64,000 nucleotides of DNA from Gnetum montanum (taxonomy: Eukaryota; Streptophyta; Gnetopsida; Gnetales; Gnetaceae): contig MNCI01001065.1 of assembly GCA_015680685.1 (NCBI GenBank), positions 618,629 to 682,628 of the forward strand, given 5' to 3'. Shown here one piece after another: positions 32,561-43,287 of this stretch (the stretch's first letter is position 1; the number at the start of each line of letters is the position of its first letter). The position numbers and the translations under genes are program-made. The notes beneath the pieces were generated by a model. The model was not told where the DNA came from, did no database searches, and was given only the letters and a program-made list of their open reading frames with translations.

Positions 32561-34490
32561 CTATCAAAGTAACATAGTTGTGAAAGCAGATGATACCAAA
32601 TAGAAATAGATTTGATCTTTTTTGGTTCTACCTATGCGCCGGAGATTCACGATTCCCAAGAAATCTCACGAACCGTTCGCGGTGGATTCGGGCATGCGTA
32701 CAGAAGCGTGTAAAATCCGCATTGGATACGTAAATTATAATTTTTCGTTTGATTTTTCAACTCTCAACGACAACGTTCATTGTCGATTAAAATCTTGCCT
32801 ATTTTTACTGGAAATCGCATCAAATCTTACCTGTTTGTTGAAAATTGCATCCGCGTCCAATACGTTTTATTTACAGACGCTCCTCCTATTCTCTCCTATT
32901 CTGCCATTGATAGGGATTTGGATGCTTCCGCACTCTCCAAACGCTTTGTTTCTCTTTCAGCTTTAAAATTTTTTGCTTCATTTTCAGTTTTTCATTTGCA
33001 GGCAATGACGAAGAAGACGATGAACATTTTTTGTGATGCAGGGGTCTCGTCTGCCCAGTTTGATTTGGGTGACTGGGTAGGAGACTTGCCTTATCGGATT
33101 TATCTGTTGATGCTTAGAGAATGAGTTGTTACATTTACAGAATGCGCTGCACATCTATGATTCTATACTTTATTAGTCTATATTTTTCAGTTTCTATATT
33201 TTTTATCATTCTATATTTTTCAGAAAATCGATCGTTTCCTTTTAGCGCAATCTGGACGGGCTTGCTGAGCCTGCGTAAGCACACATTGCGAGCGATTCTC
33301 TTCGATCCATAATTCTAGTTTTTGTTCTTAAAAAATTTGGATGATATTTCTTCCGTTTTTTAAATGCGAGCGCTACATGCTTTACCTTTGTAATCTTAGT
33401 GCACAATTTTTCCGCTCTTGGTTCTCACTTGTTATTTTCCGCTTCTTTCCCTCGTTGCTGTAAAGGTTTCTCTCCATCTCTATCCTGATTTTTCTTCCCC
33501 TTCCATCTTGCTCTTCTAGTTTGTGTGAGAACACGTTCCTGTCTGATCTTTAGTAGTGGATTTTAGTGAATTTTCGTATCAATTGAGTTGCCTATTTTGC
33601 TTAGATTTACCTGATCTTTACTTTTTGTTTTTGTTTTAGTTTATTCAGATGATTTTAGAGAAAAGATTTTTATTTAGTGGATTGGTTTCGTATTTTTATT
33701 CATGGGCCATGGCCATCTCATGTTGCGTCTATGGTTTCAGGTGGCGGTGATTTTGGCTAGTCATAAATGCATGATTTCGGCCAGTCATAAATGCACAACC
33801 TGTGGCCGTCATTCCAGCCCATCATTAATGCACAAACTGTGAGGGAAGGGAATCAGTTGGTTACAAAACTGCTTTCTCTCTCCCTCTGCAAACAGAATAG
33901 TTTGAAGCATACATTTGTTCAAAGTTCAAACAAAATTTCAGCACCATATCCTTCCCAAATCTTTTTAGGAAGCCCTAGTCAACATTTGCAGTCAAACATG
34001 CAAGAGGCATGAACTCAACCCACAACAACAAATTCGAAAACTCCAAAGACCCGCCTTTGTCCCAACTTTATAAAGCAAGCCCATAAGTCCAAAACATGTC
34101 GTGAACTTGCCAAGAGCATTATTAACAGCGCAAAAGCAGATAGAGCTCTGTGAAAATGGTGGTGGGGAAGGGATTCCTGGTGTAAAAATCTGATAAACTT
34201 TATTGGCTTATATGCTTGGTATTAGTTTTTTATAAAAATGTAGCAATATTTTTTTTAATGGCACAACCTATTGTTGATTTCATCTTTTATATTGATAAAG
34301 ATAAGAAATTTATGTAATTTATGAAAATATGGTATAGAAATTGATAGCTCTCTTGATTTTTATAATGCTCAGTTATTTTCATTGATTCTTTCATTGATTC
34401 TAAAAAGATGAATGCTATAAATACCCCATTGCATATGGCTGCATATGCATTAAATATTAAGAATATGGCTGAAATGCATTAAATCCAACA
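32561..34490. other. Intronic stretch with a CpG-containing block at 32640-33320
   Basis: 32640-33320 has more CpG than its surroundings and open plus-strand frames, including a short one at 33005-33124 (MTKKTMNIFCDAG ... YLLMLRE). No known domain. It could be part of the adjacent hAT relic or captured host sequence. The rest is T-rich and featureless. Confidence 0.35.
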
Positions 34491-34499
34491 AGGCCTTGT

Positions 34500-35340
34500 G
34501 ACGATTTTGATTTTGATGTAAGAATAGGCTTCAATTTACTAAAGGACATATAAAAGCATTTAAATGTGAAGATGCTATACTTGATATGGATAGAATAGCT
34601 CAAGAAGAACTAGCTGGATGGTGGAGTTTGCATGGTGGAGATAGTAGCAGATACTCTTAGATTTCAAATTTTAGCAGTGAAGTTTCTTTCTTAGATCAGT
34701 TTTTTTATTAAAGATATAACAAATATTAATACGTATTAATTTTCTTAATTAATTTATGAAATGTGATGTTTGAAAACTTGAAATAGTGATGTTTTATATA
34801 TCATGCATTTTTTAAACACCATAATTAATAGACTATTAGGTCTTAAGTTTCAAATGAGTTTGTTTATTGATGAAGTTTTGAATAATTTATAAAATGAATT
34901 TTTTAACAATGCAAAAATTTATTTTTATTTTTATCATTTATGTAGGTTGCATCTTTTTCTGAAAAAAATTGGTCAACATATTTTTTCATTTATCGGATTG
35001 AAAGAAATAGTCTAACTCCAAAAAGAGTTGAAAAATTAGTATTTCTTCAGAGCATGATTAGATTGGAAGAAAAAAAGGAAATAAAATATAGGCAATCACC
35101 TATTCTTTGTTGAGATGTTGATCTAGAAGATGATGATGTTCCAATAGTTGATGATAGAGAGTTATTCTACTGACTTAGTTAATGTTTCTGGAGCAATGAA
35201 TCTTAATATTGATGATTCAATCCTTGATGAAGATGATTGTCATGCAAATGATATTAATGACATAGAACAAAATGAAGCACGTTTTACAAATTTACTCTTT
35301 AGAGTAGAGGTACAAATTTACTTTTTAGAGTAGAGCAAGG
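34500..35340 (+). pseudogene. hAT-family transposase relic (C-terminal part)
   Basis: A first block near 34560-34650 reads RIAQEELAGWWSLHG, like the D/E-xx-WW-xx-G piece before the dimerisation domain. After what looks like an intron (acceptor tttatgtag|, exon from 34946) the frame reads VASFSEKNWSTYFFIYRIER, then NSLTPKRVEKLVFLQSMIRL. This fits the hAT signature ERNWS-x-F-x-I-H-x-K-x-RN-x-L ... R-x-E-x-LVF. Stops follow at about 35115. The N-terminal zinc finger and the catalytic core are absent. Terminal inverted repeats not found with confidence. Confidence 0.65.
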
Positions 35341-37393
35341 AGAAAATATAGGTTAAAATTAGAATTTGAACAATGTGACAATTTCTAAGCTTTGGCAAGA
35401 AACTCTTTATCATATGTATATATATGATAATGCTAGAATATTTTATAATACACATGAGACTCAATACTTAATGTTTCATTGCAATCTTTTTTGCAATTTT
35501 TAAGCATTAACAATATTTTGAATTTATATTGTACTTGTTCTATATTCTACAATGTTTTTTATATGATATATGTCATTTAATTTTTTTAAAAAATTAATAT
35601 ATTTAAATTTTCTCTATCACGTCCCCACCTACGAACCCATCCCCACTTTTTTTTGAGGCACACGTACCCAACACGTTCAGAATCATGAATCCTCGATTCC
35701 TCGCTTCCACGAATCGGATTCGCATTACGGTTAGCTTCTAACAAAGAATGAAACCAAATATACTTGGTATCTGGATTGACTCTTTCAGAATAAGATTCGG
35801 TAGACAAGCCAAAGGAAATTCTGAAGCATATCCTTACAAAGGAACACATCAATCGATTACAAATCCCAATAGCAAAACGAACACACATTCACAAACATAG
35901 GCATTTTATAGAAAACAAGCCCTAGTAACCCTGGTTGCAAAGCTTCATTGCTCAATCAAGGTTGGAAGCTCATAAATCACATTCATTACTTGCATAAAAT
36001 AAAGATTGTTCACAAAGAAAGCATCGGTAAGGTATTTATTGAAATTTAGTGACAACCATTCACACGTCATTCAATTTGTCCGACTGATTATACAACTGAT
36101 AAAACACATGTTCAATGAGGCAACTCCTGGAATTCATTATTACCCAGACTGGTTTTTTTTATTGATGTCATATATGGATAATTGGTTATTGCCCATCACT
36201 CATAATAGCCTACATACTCTGTATATGTTGCTAACACTTGTTATCACTCTGGAACTTTATATTATAACGTGCCCAAGGTGCAAATCATCCTAGCGAAGTT
36301 GACCGAAACGTTAAAGCAAGCGAGCATGGACAAGCATTACGGTACAATCAAGGTTGAAAACCGCTGGAGTGCAGTAACCAGTTTTTGCCGTGACTGTGGC
36401 TGAAGCATCTGAACCCAATTTGACGCTTATCATTGGCATTACTATAAGGATACGAGGGTCTAAGTAATTTACTAATTTAGTGAAAAAACAGTAAGAAACG
36501 GCAGCGCTTAAACTCCCCCACACAATTGAACGATTGCAGCATAACTAGATTGGTCTTTAGCAGAGGCATCCTACTTCCTAGAACATATAGAGATGCGTTT
36601 ATGTTTTTACACTCTCTCCTCGAGTAACAAAGGCCTGGGCATCTTTATCCTCTATTACGGCTCATCGCAACACCAAAGTTCACCAAATAGCTAAACCAAA
36701 CGTGTAAACAACGAAACGACTTACAGAGCTATTTGTTCGCAGACGACAATCTAAGACGATGGCAGTCAAGTACGAATAAGTAACGTCTTTTGCCGAGCTA
36801 CGACGACGAAGAAGAACAGGAGGTTCCAAATGAAATGTTCCAGTGCAACCAATAAGTATTGAAAGTAGCATGCTTTCGAAATGCTTGCATTCCAGAAAAG
36901 CCTATGCCGTATGAAACCAGAACAAGGGCGAGAACAATGGAATGTAACGATCATATAAGATAACGCAGAAGAACAACAGAAGGCACTTTTAAACGTGTGC
37001 CAAAGATACAAAAATAGATGCTGCTATAACCTCGTAAAATAAAGCATCAAAGACAAGTGATCTAGATGCAGCTTTGATTCTCGCAGACGACACGACAAAT
37101 TAAGTCGGCTTGCTGAAGTATTGCGATGCCTGCAACACCGGCCGGCGCATACATTTGGGGTTTTCCGGTCCTGACGTCAAAATCCAAGCAACCAAAACGC
37201 ATCTCTTGAGCTAGAACACGTATTAACGTCATCTCTGCTCAAGGATTTCATTCTGAAATTCGTTGGCTCGCTTGCATAAATTCGAAATGGAAACAAGCAA
37301 GCAGAGCAAGGCAGAGGTAGGGAAGAGGGAAACGTTATGAAACGACGACGAAGACTAAACCGAAAGCAAAAGTACAAAACAAACAGAAACGCA
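35341..37393. other. Intronic sequence of the presumed RING1 gene
   Basis: The part at 35620-35720 (acgtccccacctacgaaccc, cacgtacccaacacg) resembles the end region of some plant hAT elements and may belong to the relic at 34500. 35900-37390 holds no convincing exon on either strand. I searched here for the RING first-half exon without success. Confidence 0.4.
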
Positions 37394-37763
37394 CGTACTC
37401 GTCATTGTCGTCGTCGTCGTCGTCGCTGCTGCTGGTGCTGGTGCTGGAGCCGTGACAGACTTCCTTATCCGAATCCTGCAAAAGCGTCTGCGCACAAGGA
37501 GAAGAATCTGCTACCACACCATTGTTCGCAGTAAACAAACAACATCCGTCCCCGTCCTCGTCGTCATCACGATTATTATCAGTAATCTCCGCCTCTGCCG
37601 CGCAAAGCAGATCAAAGCAAATCAAACAAAGCGAAATTGCTATGCATATCGCCTCCTTTCTAACACAAAAACGCACAAATTACAGCATACTCACGTTTAT
37701 ACTCGAACGAATAATAATAATACGCAGAAGAAGCAGCAGCAGCAGCGTCGTCGTCGAAGTCTT
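37394..37763 (-). CDS. Acidic N-terminal exons, probably of the RING1 gene
   Basis: Two minus-strand segments: 37695 into the N run (DFDDDAAAAASSAYYYYSFE) and 37394-37594 (EITDNNRDDDEDGDG ... SSSDDDDDDNDEY). They join across a 100-bp intron with a strong donor (aaac|gtgagt) and acceptor (gcggcag|agg) in matching phase. Plant RING1 proteins have an acidic stretch ending in EY just before the RING, so position, strand and composition fit. The start codon is in the assembly gap or beyond. No exon linking this to 20624 was found, so membership in RING1 is inference. The longer minus frame starting at a GTG is not the real start. Confidence 0.5.
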
Positions 37764-38097
37764 NNNNNNNNNNNNNNNNNNNNNNNNNNNNNNNNNNNNN
37801 NNNNNNNNNNNNNNNNNNNNNNNNNNNNNNNNNNNNNNNNNNNNNNNNNNNNNNNNNNNNNNNNNNNNNNNNNNNNNNNNNNNNNNNNNNNNNNNNNNNN
37901 NNNNNNNNNNNNNNNNNNNNNNNNNNNNNNNNNNNNNNNNNNNNNNNNNNNNNNNNNNNNNNNNNNNNNNNNNNNNNNNNNNNNNNNNNNNNNNNNNNNN
38001 NNNNNNNNNNNNNNNNNNNNNNNNNNNNNNNNNNNNNNNNNNNNNNNNNNNNNNNNNNNNNNNNNNNNNNNNNNNNNNNNNNNNNNNNNNNNNNNNN
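37764..38097. other. Assembly gap (334 N)
   Basis: Unknown bases. The left part of element F's 5' LTR, its left target duplication and probably the 5' end of the acidic exon lie here. Frames drawn across it are meaningless. Confidence 0.99.
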
Positions 38098-38493
38098 TGA
38101 CTACTTGGCAACTTAGTAGCGTACCTAGGATCTGTGCTTGGTAATCCTAGTAGTAGTCGTGCACGAGGTCCAAGGTGTGTACGGATGATTAAGGAACAGA
38201 TACTCATCGCACTTAGGCTAGCTTAGACTCATTTCCTATTACTCATTAGTTTAATCAATATTATTCTCCATTGTCTCTAGGAGTAGCATTAGTTTAGGAT
38301 CACATCATATGCCTCACTCTGGACTAAACCATACGTGACAAAGCAAATACTAGTCGAGGTGGGAAGACAGCGAACTGCGATCAACGTGTAATGATCTAGA
38401 TACCACAACTAGCCTGTCCACGGAGTTTGACCGGATCATGCGTGAACGCTCGTATTCGTATGGTTGGGCGTAGGGATACCTAGCCGCTCATCA
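38098..38493 (+). repeat. Element F 5' LTR, right part
   Basis: 396 bp ending GCCGCTCATCA, near-identical to the end of 43288-44338. The left part, including any tRNA-like insert, is hidden in the gap. Confidence 0.88.
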
Positions 38494-38494
38494 T

Positions 38495-38512
38495 TGGCGC
38501 CATTGCCGGGGA
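38495..38512 (+). other. Element F primer-binding site (tRNA-Asp)
   Basis: TGGCGCCATTGCCGGGGA, one base after the LTR; one mismatch to the plant tRNA-Asp 3'-end complement. Confidence 0.92.
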
Positions 38513-38629
38513 CAGTGCTAGTTATCTAGATTAGTTATATCATACAAGATCACTGTAACAAGTATTAACGATATATCCTTTAGAAAAGAAATTAAATTAA
38601 ATTTAATTAAATCACACGAATTTACAATC

Positions 38630-40621
38630 ATGCCTCTCCTACAAGACTATAATAATGCCACATCTAGTGAGGAAATTCATTGGAAAACTAGCAAATATTA
38701 TAACAATGAAGATTGGAGTATGCAACCCGAGGTGGGGGTTTCTTATAAACATAAACAAAGACAACATTGTCCCAACGCACGAAAGCATAACATACCTAGT
38801 GACGATGAACCCCTACTGGCCACTACAAGCTTAACGGAAATACATGAGGCTGTTCGAATAGCCCATAGGAAGGAAAGTTGTCTACTCGTGCTTGATTTAA
38901 ACAACTTTCCCAAGTTTTCAGGAGGTTATGATTCAGATTCGCAACAACATTTACAAGCCTTCTATGATGCCTGTACATGGAACAATATTGATAATGGGTG
39001 GCAAAAACTTAAGCTCTTTCCTCTGACACTCGTTGGCCAAGCAAAAGTATGGTATAGGTCATTAAAATCGAACTCAATTCGACGTTGGCTGACAATGGTA
39101 GAACTTCTCAACGAAAGATATCAAACCTATGCGAGAGTGTCAGCCTTGAGGAGACAAATCCAAGAATGGAAACAAGCGCAACATGAACCCTTGGACATGG
39201 CCTTAGAGAAATATTATGTAGTGTTAAACAATTGCCCAGGCCATGGGTTCTCCGAGAAGAGGCTAATGTACCATATCATAGATGGGCTTCGTAATGAAAC
39301 AAGGGAGACCCTAGGGATGTATGCCCAAGGTCAACTATATGAGCTACGAACCCATCAATTCCAAGAGCTTATTAAGCAGATAGCAAAAGAAGAAGGAGAA
39401 ATAGCCAAATGGGAGAATGTTGAAAGTTCTCAACAGGACCAAAATCTCAACTTAACAAGGGTCCATGATTATGAAGAGGAGAAATCAACTCACTTCGAGG
39501 AGGTGGAATCATCTTTGCCAATCCTGCAATCACTAGATGAAATTGAGGCAAAGATCAATAAGATGACGGACTGGGTACATAAAATATGTGGAGAATATGC
39601 CAACATTATTAGAGGAAAAAATATGTCAAATCAAGAAACAGGACAAGACACCATGCGACAATCAAAACAAAGGGTAGAAGAGAATAAGGATAAGAACTCA
39701 ACTGCCAATCATACGTATCAATGTAATATTTTCTTGTATGATCACCCTAAAGGTCAATGTCCAATCTTGTCACATTTACATGAGCATTGGGGAGGAATGT
39801 TACATCCAGAGTTTGTACAAAAATACTATGTCCAACCACAGTGGCAAAAACCTCAATCATGGGGGAGGCCATCGCCAACTGGACCATACCCTTTGTATGT
39901 CGCAGCACTAAACACTTATTATGTTCAACACCCTGTTTCTCCAACGGGATCAGCATCCTCTACCTCACCTCATCGCTATCATTCTCCCAAGTACTATCCA
40001 CCCATGTCCTCTCCAACAAGATCACCACCTCATGTGCCTTACACTTCTCCTCAACCTCAACATTCTCATACTTCACCCCCTTCCACATCACCACTAGCTA
40101 TGCCAGAAGATTTTGCACCACAGCACCAACTTGCAAACATTACTTGTGCTGCTACTATCAATAGCAGGGGAGGTCCTTCACAACGTTGAAGGCGTCCCTT
40201 CTTTAGACGTGACTGTCAAAAGGGACACCATAGTTCAGAAACCACTGTAGACGCCAACTTAGCACAAATCCAACACTGTGGTGCATCTTCCTCTTCGAAC
40301 CCAACACCTCATGTTACTTCATCAAGGCCACCAATCAACACTCCAACAATCATATGGCCCAATGAACACAGGAATGGAGAGCGACAAACTGATCCTTGCA
40401 TACCATCTTCCGGTCACAAACATCATAGTGGGTCAACTCGTTATCTGGGAGCCACATCTTATAAATTGCCTCACTATGCTTACTATAATCAAGTGTGTGA
40501 ACCCCAATGGGGTACGTATGACCGAGTTCCAATATTTCCAACATGCAGGGATCCCCATCTTCCATTTATTAATTCTAGCCATGCTCAACCATTTAGTTAT
40601 GGGGGGTATCCTCCATTTTAA
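38630..40621 (+). CDS. gag: Element F gag polyprotein, one in-frame TGA
   Basis: The frame from ATG 38630 (MPLLQDYNNAT) is open to TGA 40187-40189 (519 codons). It continues in the same frame to TAA 40619-40621 (...SYGGYPPF), 664 codons in all. Domains: an N-terminal acidic/basic leader; the gag core at residues ~95-265 (FPKFSGGYDSDSQQHLQAFY, QAKVWYRSLKS, RYQTYARVSALRRQIQEWKQ, ETLGMYAQGQLYELR); a Glu/Lys helix ~265-330; CNIFLYDHPKGQC near residue 365; then a Pro/Ser/Tyr-rich tail. The TGA replaces CGA at the position of CAT in C, a likely CpG transition. Gag assembles the particle; no protease or RT follows. Possibly usable as a 519-residue protein. Confidence 0.85.
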
Positions 40622-42527
40622 TAACACAGAATTAATAAATATTTTCAATTTCTTAATTTTTCAACTTTTTGTTTTCCAGTTTTTCACCTTTTAATTTATT
40701 GTTTTATCTTTTTGTCTTTTTATCTTTTTGTAAATAATCTCATCTACGAATAAAACACTCATGTAGCTTGTTGGTTGAGGTGTGTTCTATGCTATCAAGT
40801 CTCAATTAGCAATTATTTGGACAGTGAGCCCACTACACCCACGCAACCACTCTACAAATAAGAGGTTTTGTTCAAGGGTATAGTGCTATTCTTGATATTC
40901 TTGAAACTTAAAATTAATTTTGTGTTCATTGTACCTAGAATGAAGAAGGATGGACTAAGAGGGAATGATTAGGGTGTGACATCAAGGGGACTTGCGGATT
41001 CACTTTGGTGACATTTGTGGGAGTTATCATGCAACGTGGTTGTACTAAGATCCTTGTAGATCTAACGAAAAATGGGAGTAAGAGTAATCAAAAGGGCACT
41101 CAAAAATCAAATGCTATTCTAGGGGGTCTCACTGGAAAGACATGCACCCATGCTTGAAGGTTGGCAGCTTCCCTGGATTCAGTATTCAAAAAGAAAAAAA
41201 AAGAATAAAGAGAAAAAGAAAAGAACAAGAAATGTGCCACAAAATAGAAATCACTCCTCCCTTGAACAAAACGTCAAGTGATCGTATGCCATGTTGTTAT
41301 GGTACTCTCATAGTTGCTCATTATGGGATGAAATAATGTAATGTCACTACTTAGAGGAATGCACTTGGTCCTGATCTTGGAACGATAGGTTAATGACACT
41401 TTAATCATGCTGTACATGCAGGATTCATTATGCTCTGAGTCAGTTACCTCACGTCTCAATCTCTGCAATGCCTTCTTTGATTCATTCCATCTTACGTTCA
41501 TGTGTTTGTGACTTGTGTCTTGTATAACATTGAATTCATACCTCATCATGGTGGTATTTACATGTGTGTGTTTTGTGGACTTAGTGCAGATTACATTTAA
41601 CCCTTCTAGTGCCCATGAACACTTTAAGTGTGGTTACACAAGGGCATTATAGGTTGGAACCTACTTTGGGGAGGATTCACTTGTGTGATTTTTGTTGTAA
41701 TATTCACTTAGGACATAGCTCACACACACAATTTCTTACCCTCAACTTAATTTTTCAATTGATATTCATTCCCTTATTACTATCCCTTTGATTCAACGTT
41801 CCTATGAATCATCACATAGCCTTTTTCTCTACCACCCGAGGTCCTTATTGATAAATTCTACACCATCATAATTTTCGTGCCTTCAGAACCAGTTGAATTA
41901 CCCTAGAACCCTATAACAATTGTCCAGATGTCCTTAGTTTACATCGTTTAATTTCAAAAGAAATATTAAAAATTTGGTACATTCTCTAAGTGCCCTAACT
42001 TTGATGAAAAGCTATATACGTGACCTCCTTGCAACACTTCCGATCATTTTCCACTATTCACGCGGGGGAGTTTTTCAAATTTTTTCTCTCTCTATGACTT
42101 GCGATTGTGAGACCCTTGCTTTTATACCTATATCTCGCTCGCTGGTACTCTGATTTTCATTCCGTCTGAACCTACTTGAACCCGAAGTGTTTAGCTTAGT
42201 CATGGGGAAGGGGCACTCACAGAATAGCACATAACTTTTTTGAAATCTTTTGAAATTCATCATTTCCCAAAGGACATCATTAAGGGTAATTAGTTCTAAA
42301 ATTAAGAATAAAATGTGTCAAAAACAATTTCATCTCCTTAGCTATACCAGGAAATTAAATTTGGAAACCACCTAAGCAAAGAGGACTCAACACTATAATC
42401 TTTCGGGGACATGTTCGTCCAATAATTAATAGCACATGGAAATAAAGTAAATCTATTAAGGAAAGCAGTAAGGTATAACTTAACTTTGGTAACAACCTTA
42501 CTAACGATTGGTCCCGTGTGATTGCAG
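40622..42527 (+). other. Element F region between gag and ORF2
   Basis: Parallel to C 24453-26392: T-rich start, the gtgacatcaaggggactt block (about 40977), the W-L-H-K-G-I-I-G-W-N-L-L-W-G-G frame (about 41631-41680) and ctatatacgtg (42011). No pol motif in any frame. Confidence 0.6.
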
Positions 42528-43132
42528 ATGGCCCCGAAACGTGGACAACAAGAAGGTGCTGGTCAAGGTGCGATCGAACGATCTCAGAGAGGTGGAAGAC
42601 AAGACCCTACCAGACAACACACAGAATAGGAGGAACAATCATTCAGCGTTCATCAAGAAGATCCTCCTACCGTACAGTCCAGGTAGGCAGAAGTAGGAGA
42701 TACCTTCTCTGAAAGCGGTGCCTGGTACTTAAGGGAAACTTACCAATTTTGACACAATAAAGAAGAAGGTACCATGGTTAACATTTGTGGTGTGACTATT
42801 GATTTCTTTGTTCAAGCCATTTCAGAAGTATTAAACCTTCCGAATATAGGGCTAAAGGTTGCTCAGAACCAGCTGGACACTTTCAGAACCGAGCAACTTA
42901 ATAAACTGTTGACAGAGAATAAAAGGGTGGCAAGGAAAAAGAGAAGGCTGACTGGGCTACCTCTATGGCACAAGTGCAAACTCACACGCATGCCAAGGCA
43001 CTCAAGGCCTTACAAGAGGAGAAACTCTAGGCCATACTTCAATGCCATCAAATCCCAAGACTTGGAGCTCAAGAAAAGGGAAAGACACCTATGGAGGAGC
43101 CACTGCCACCAGGAACTACATGAGTTCCACTA
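42528..43132 (+). pseudogene. Element F ORF2, internally deleted
   Basis: Starts at ATG 42528 right after tgtgattgcag with a TTACTAAC box upstream. It reads MAPKRGQQEGAGQG, then GTMVNICGVTIDFFVQAISE and VLNLPNIGLKVA, the first part of the Transposase_32-like domain. Then it jumps directly to a coiled-coil piece (NQLDTFRTEQLNKLLTENK) that lies over 1 kb further in C. The end drifts out of frame but still encodes the remnant of MEEPLPLG in another frame (ggaggagccactgcc). Stops and deletions make it non-functional. Confidence 0.65.
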
Positions 43133-43278
43133 ATTTTGTAATCATAGGATTTTCTATGTGTTGTATCTATATTTTTTTTTCTTCCCACACTGCGGCATCA
43201 TCCCATTTCTCCATCTAATAATCCCATACCTATCCACTGTGTACTCACTGTAACTCGAGGATGAGTTTTTATTCAGTC

Positions 43279-43287
43279 GTGGGGGTA
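43279..43287 (+). other. Element F polypurine tract
   Basis: GTGGGGGTA directly before TGATGAGTC of the 3' LTR. Confidence 0.85.

Noticed and set aside
33005-33124. Short ORF as a small secreted or regulatory protein
   Set aside because: No signal peptide or conserved partner; within transposon-rich intron sequence.
37337-37534. Arg-rich plus-strand frame
   Set aside because: It is the reverse complement of the GAC/GAT-rich acidic exon on the minus strand.
37452-38144. Long plus- and minus-strand frames across 37680-38207
   Set aside because: Most of their length is the 334-N gap; the flanks belong to a host exon and an LTR.
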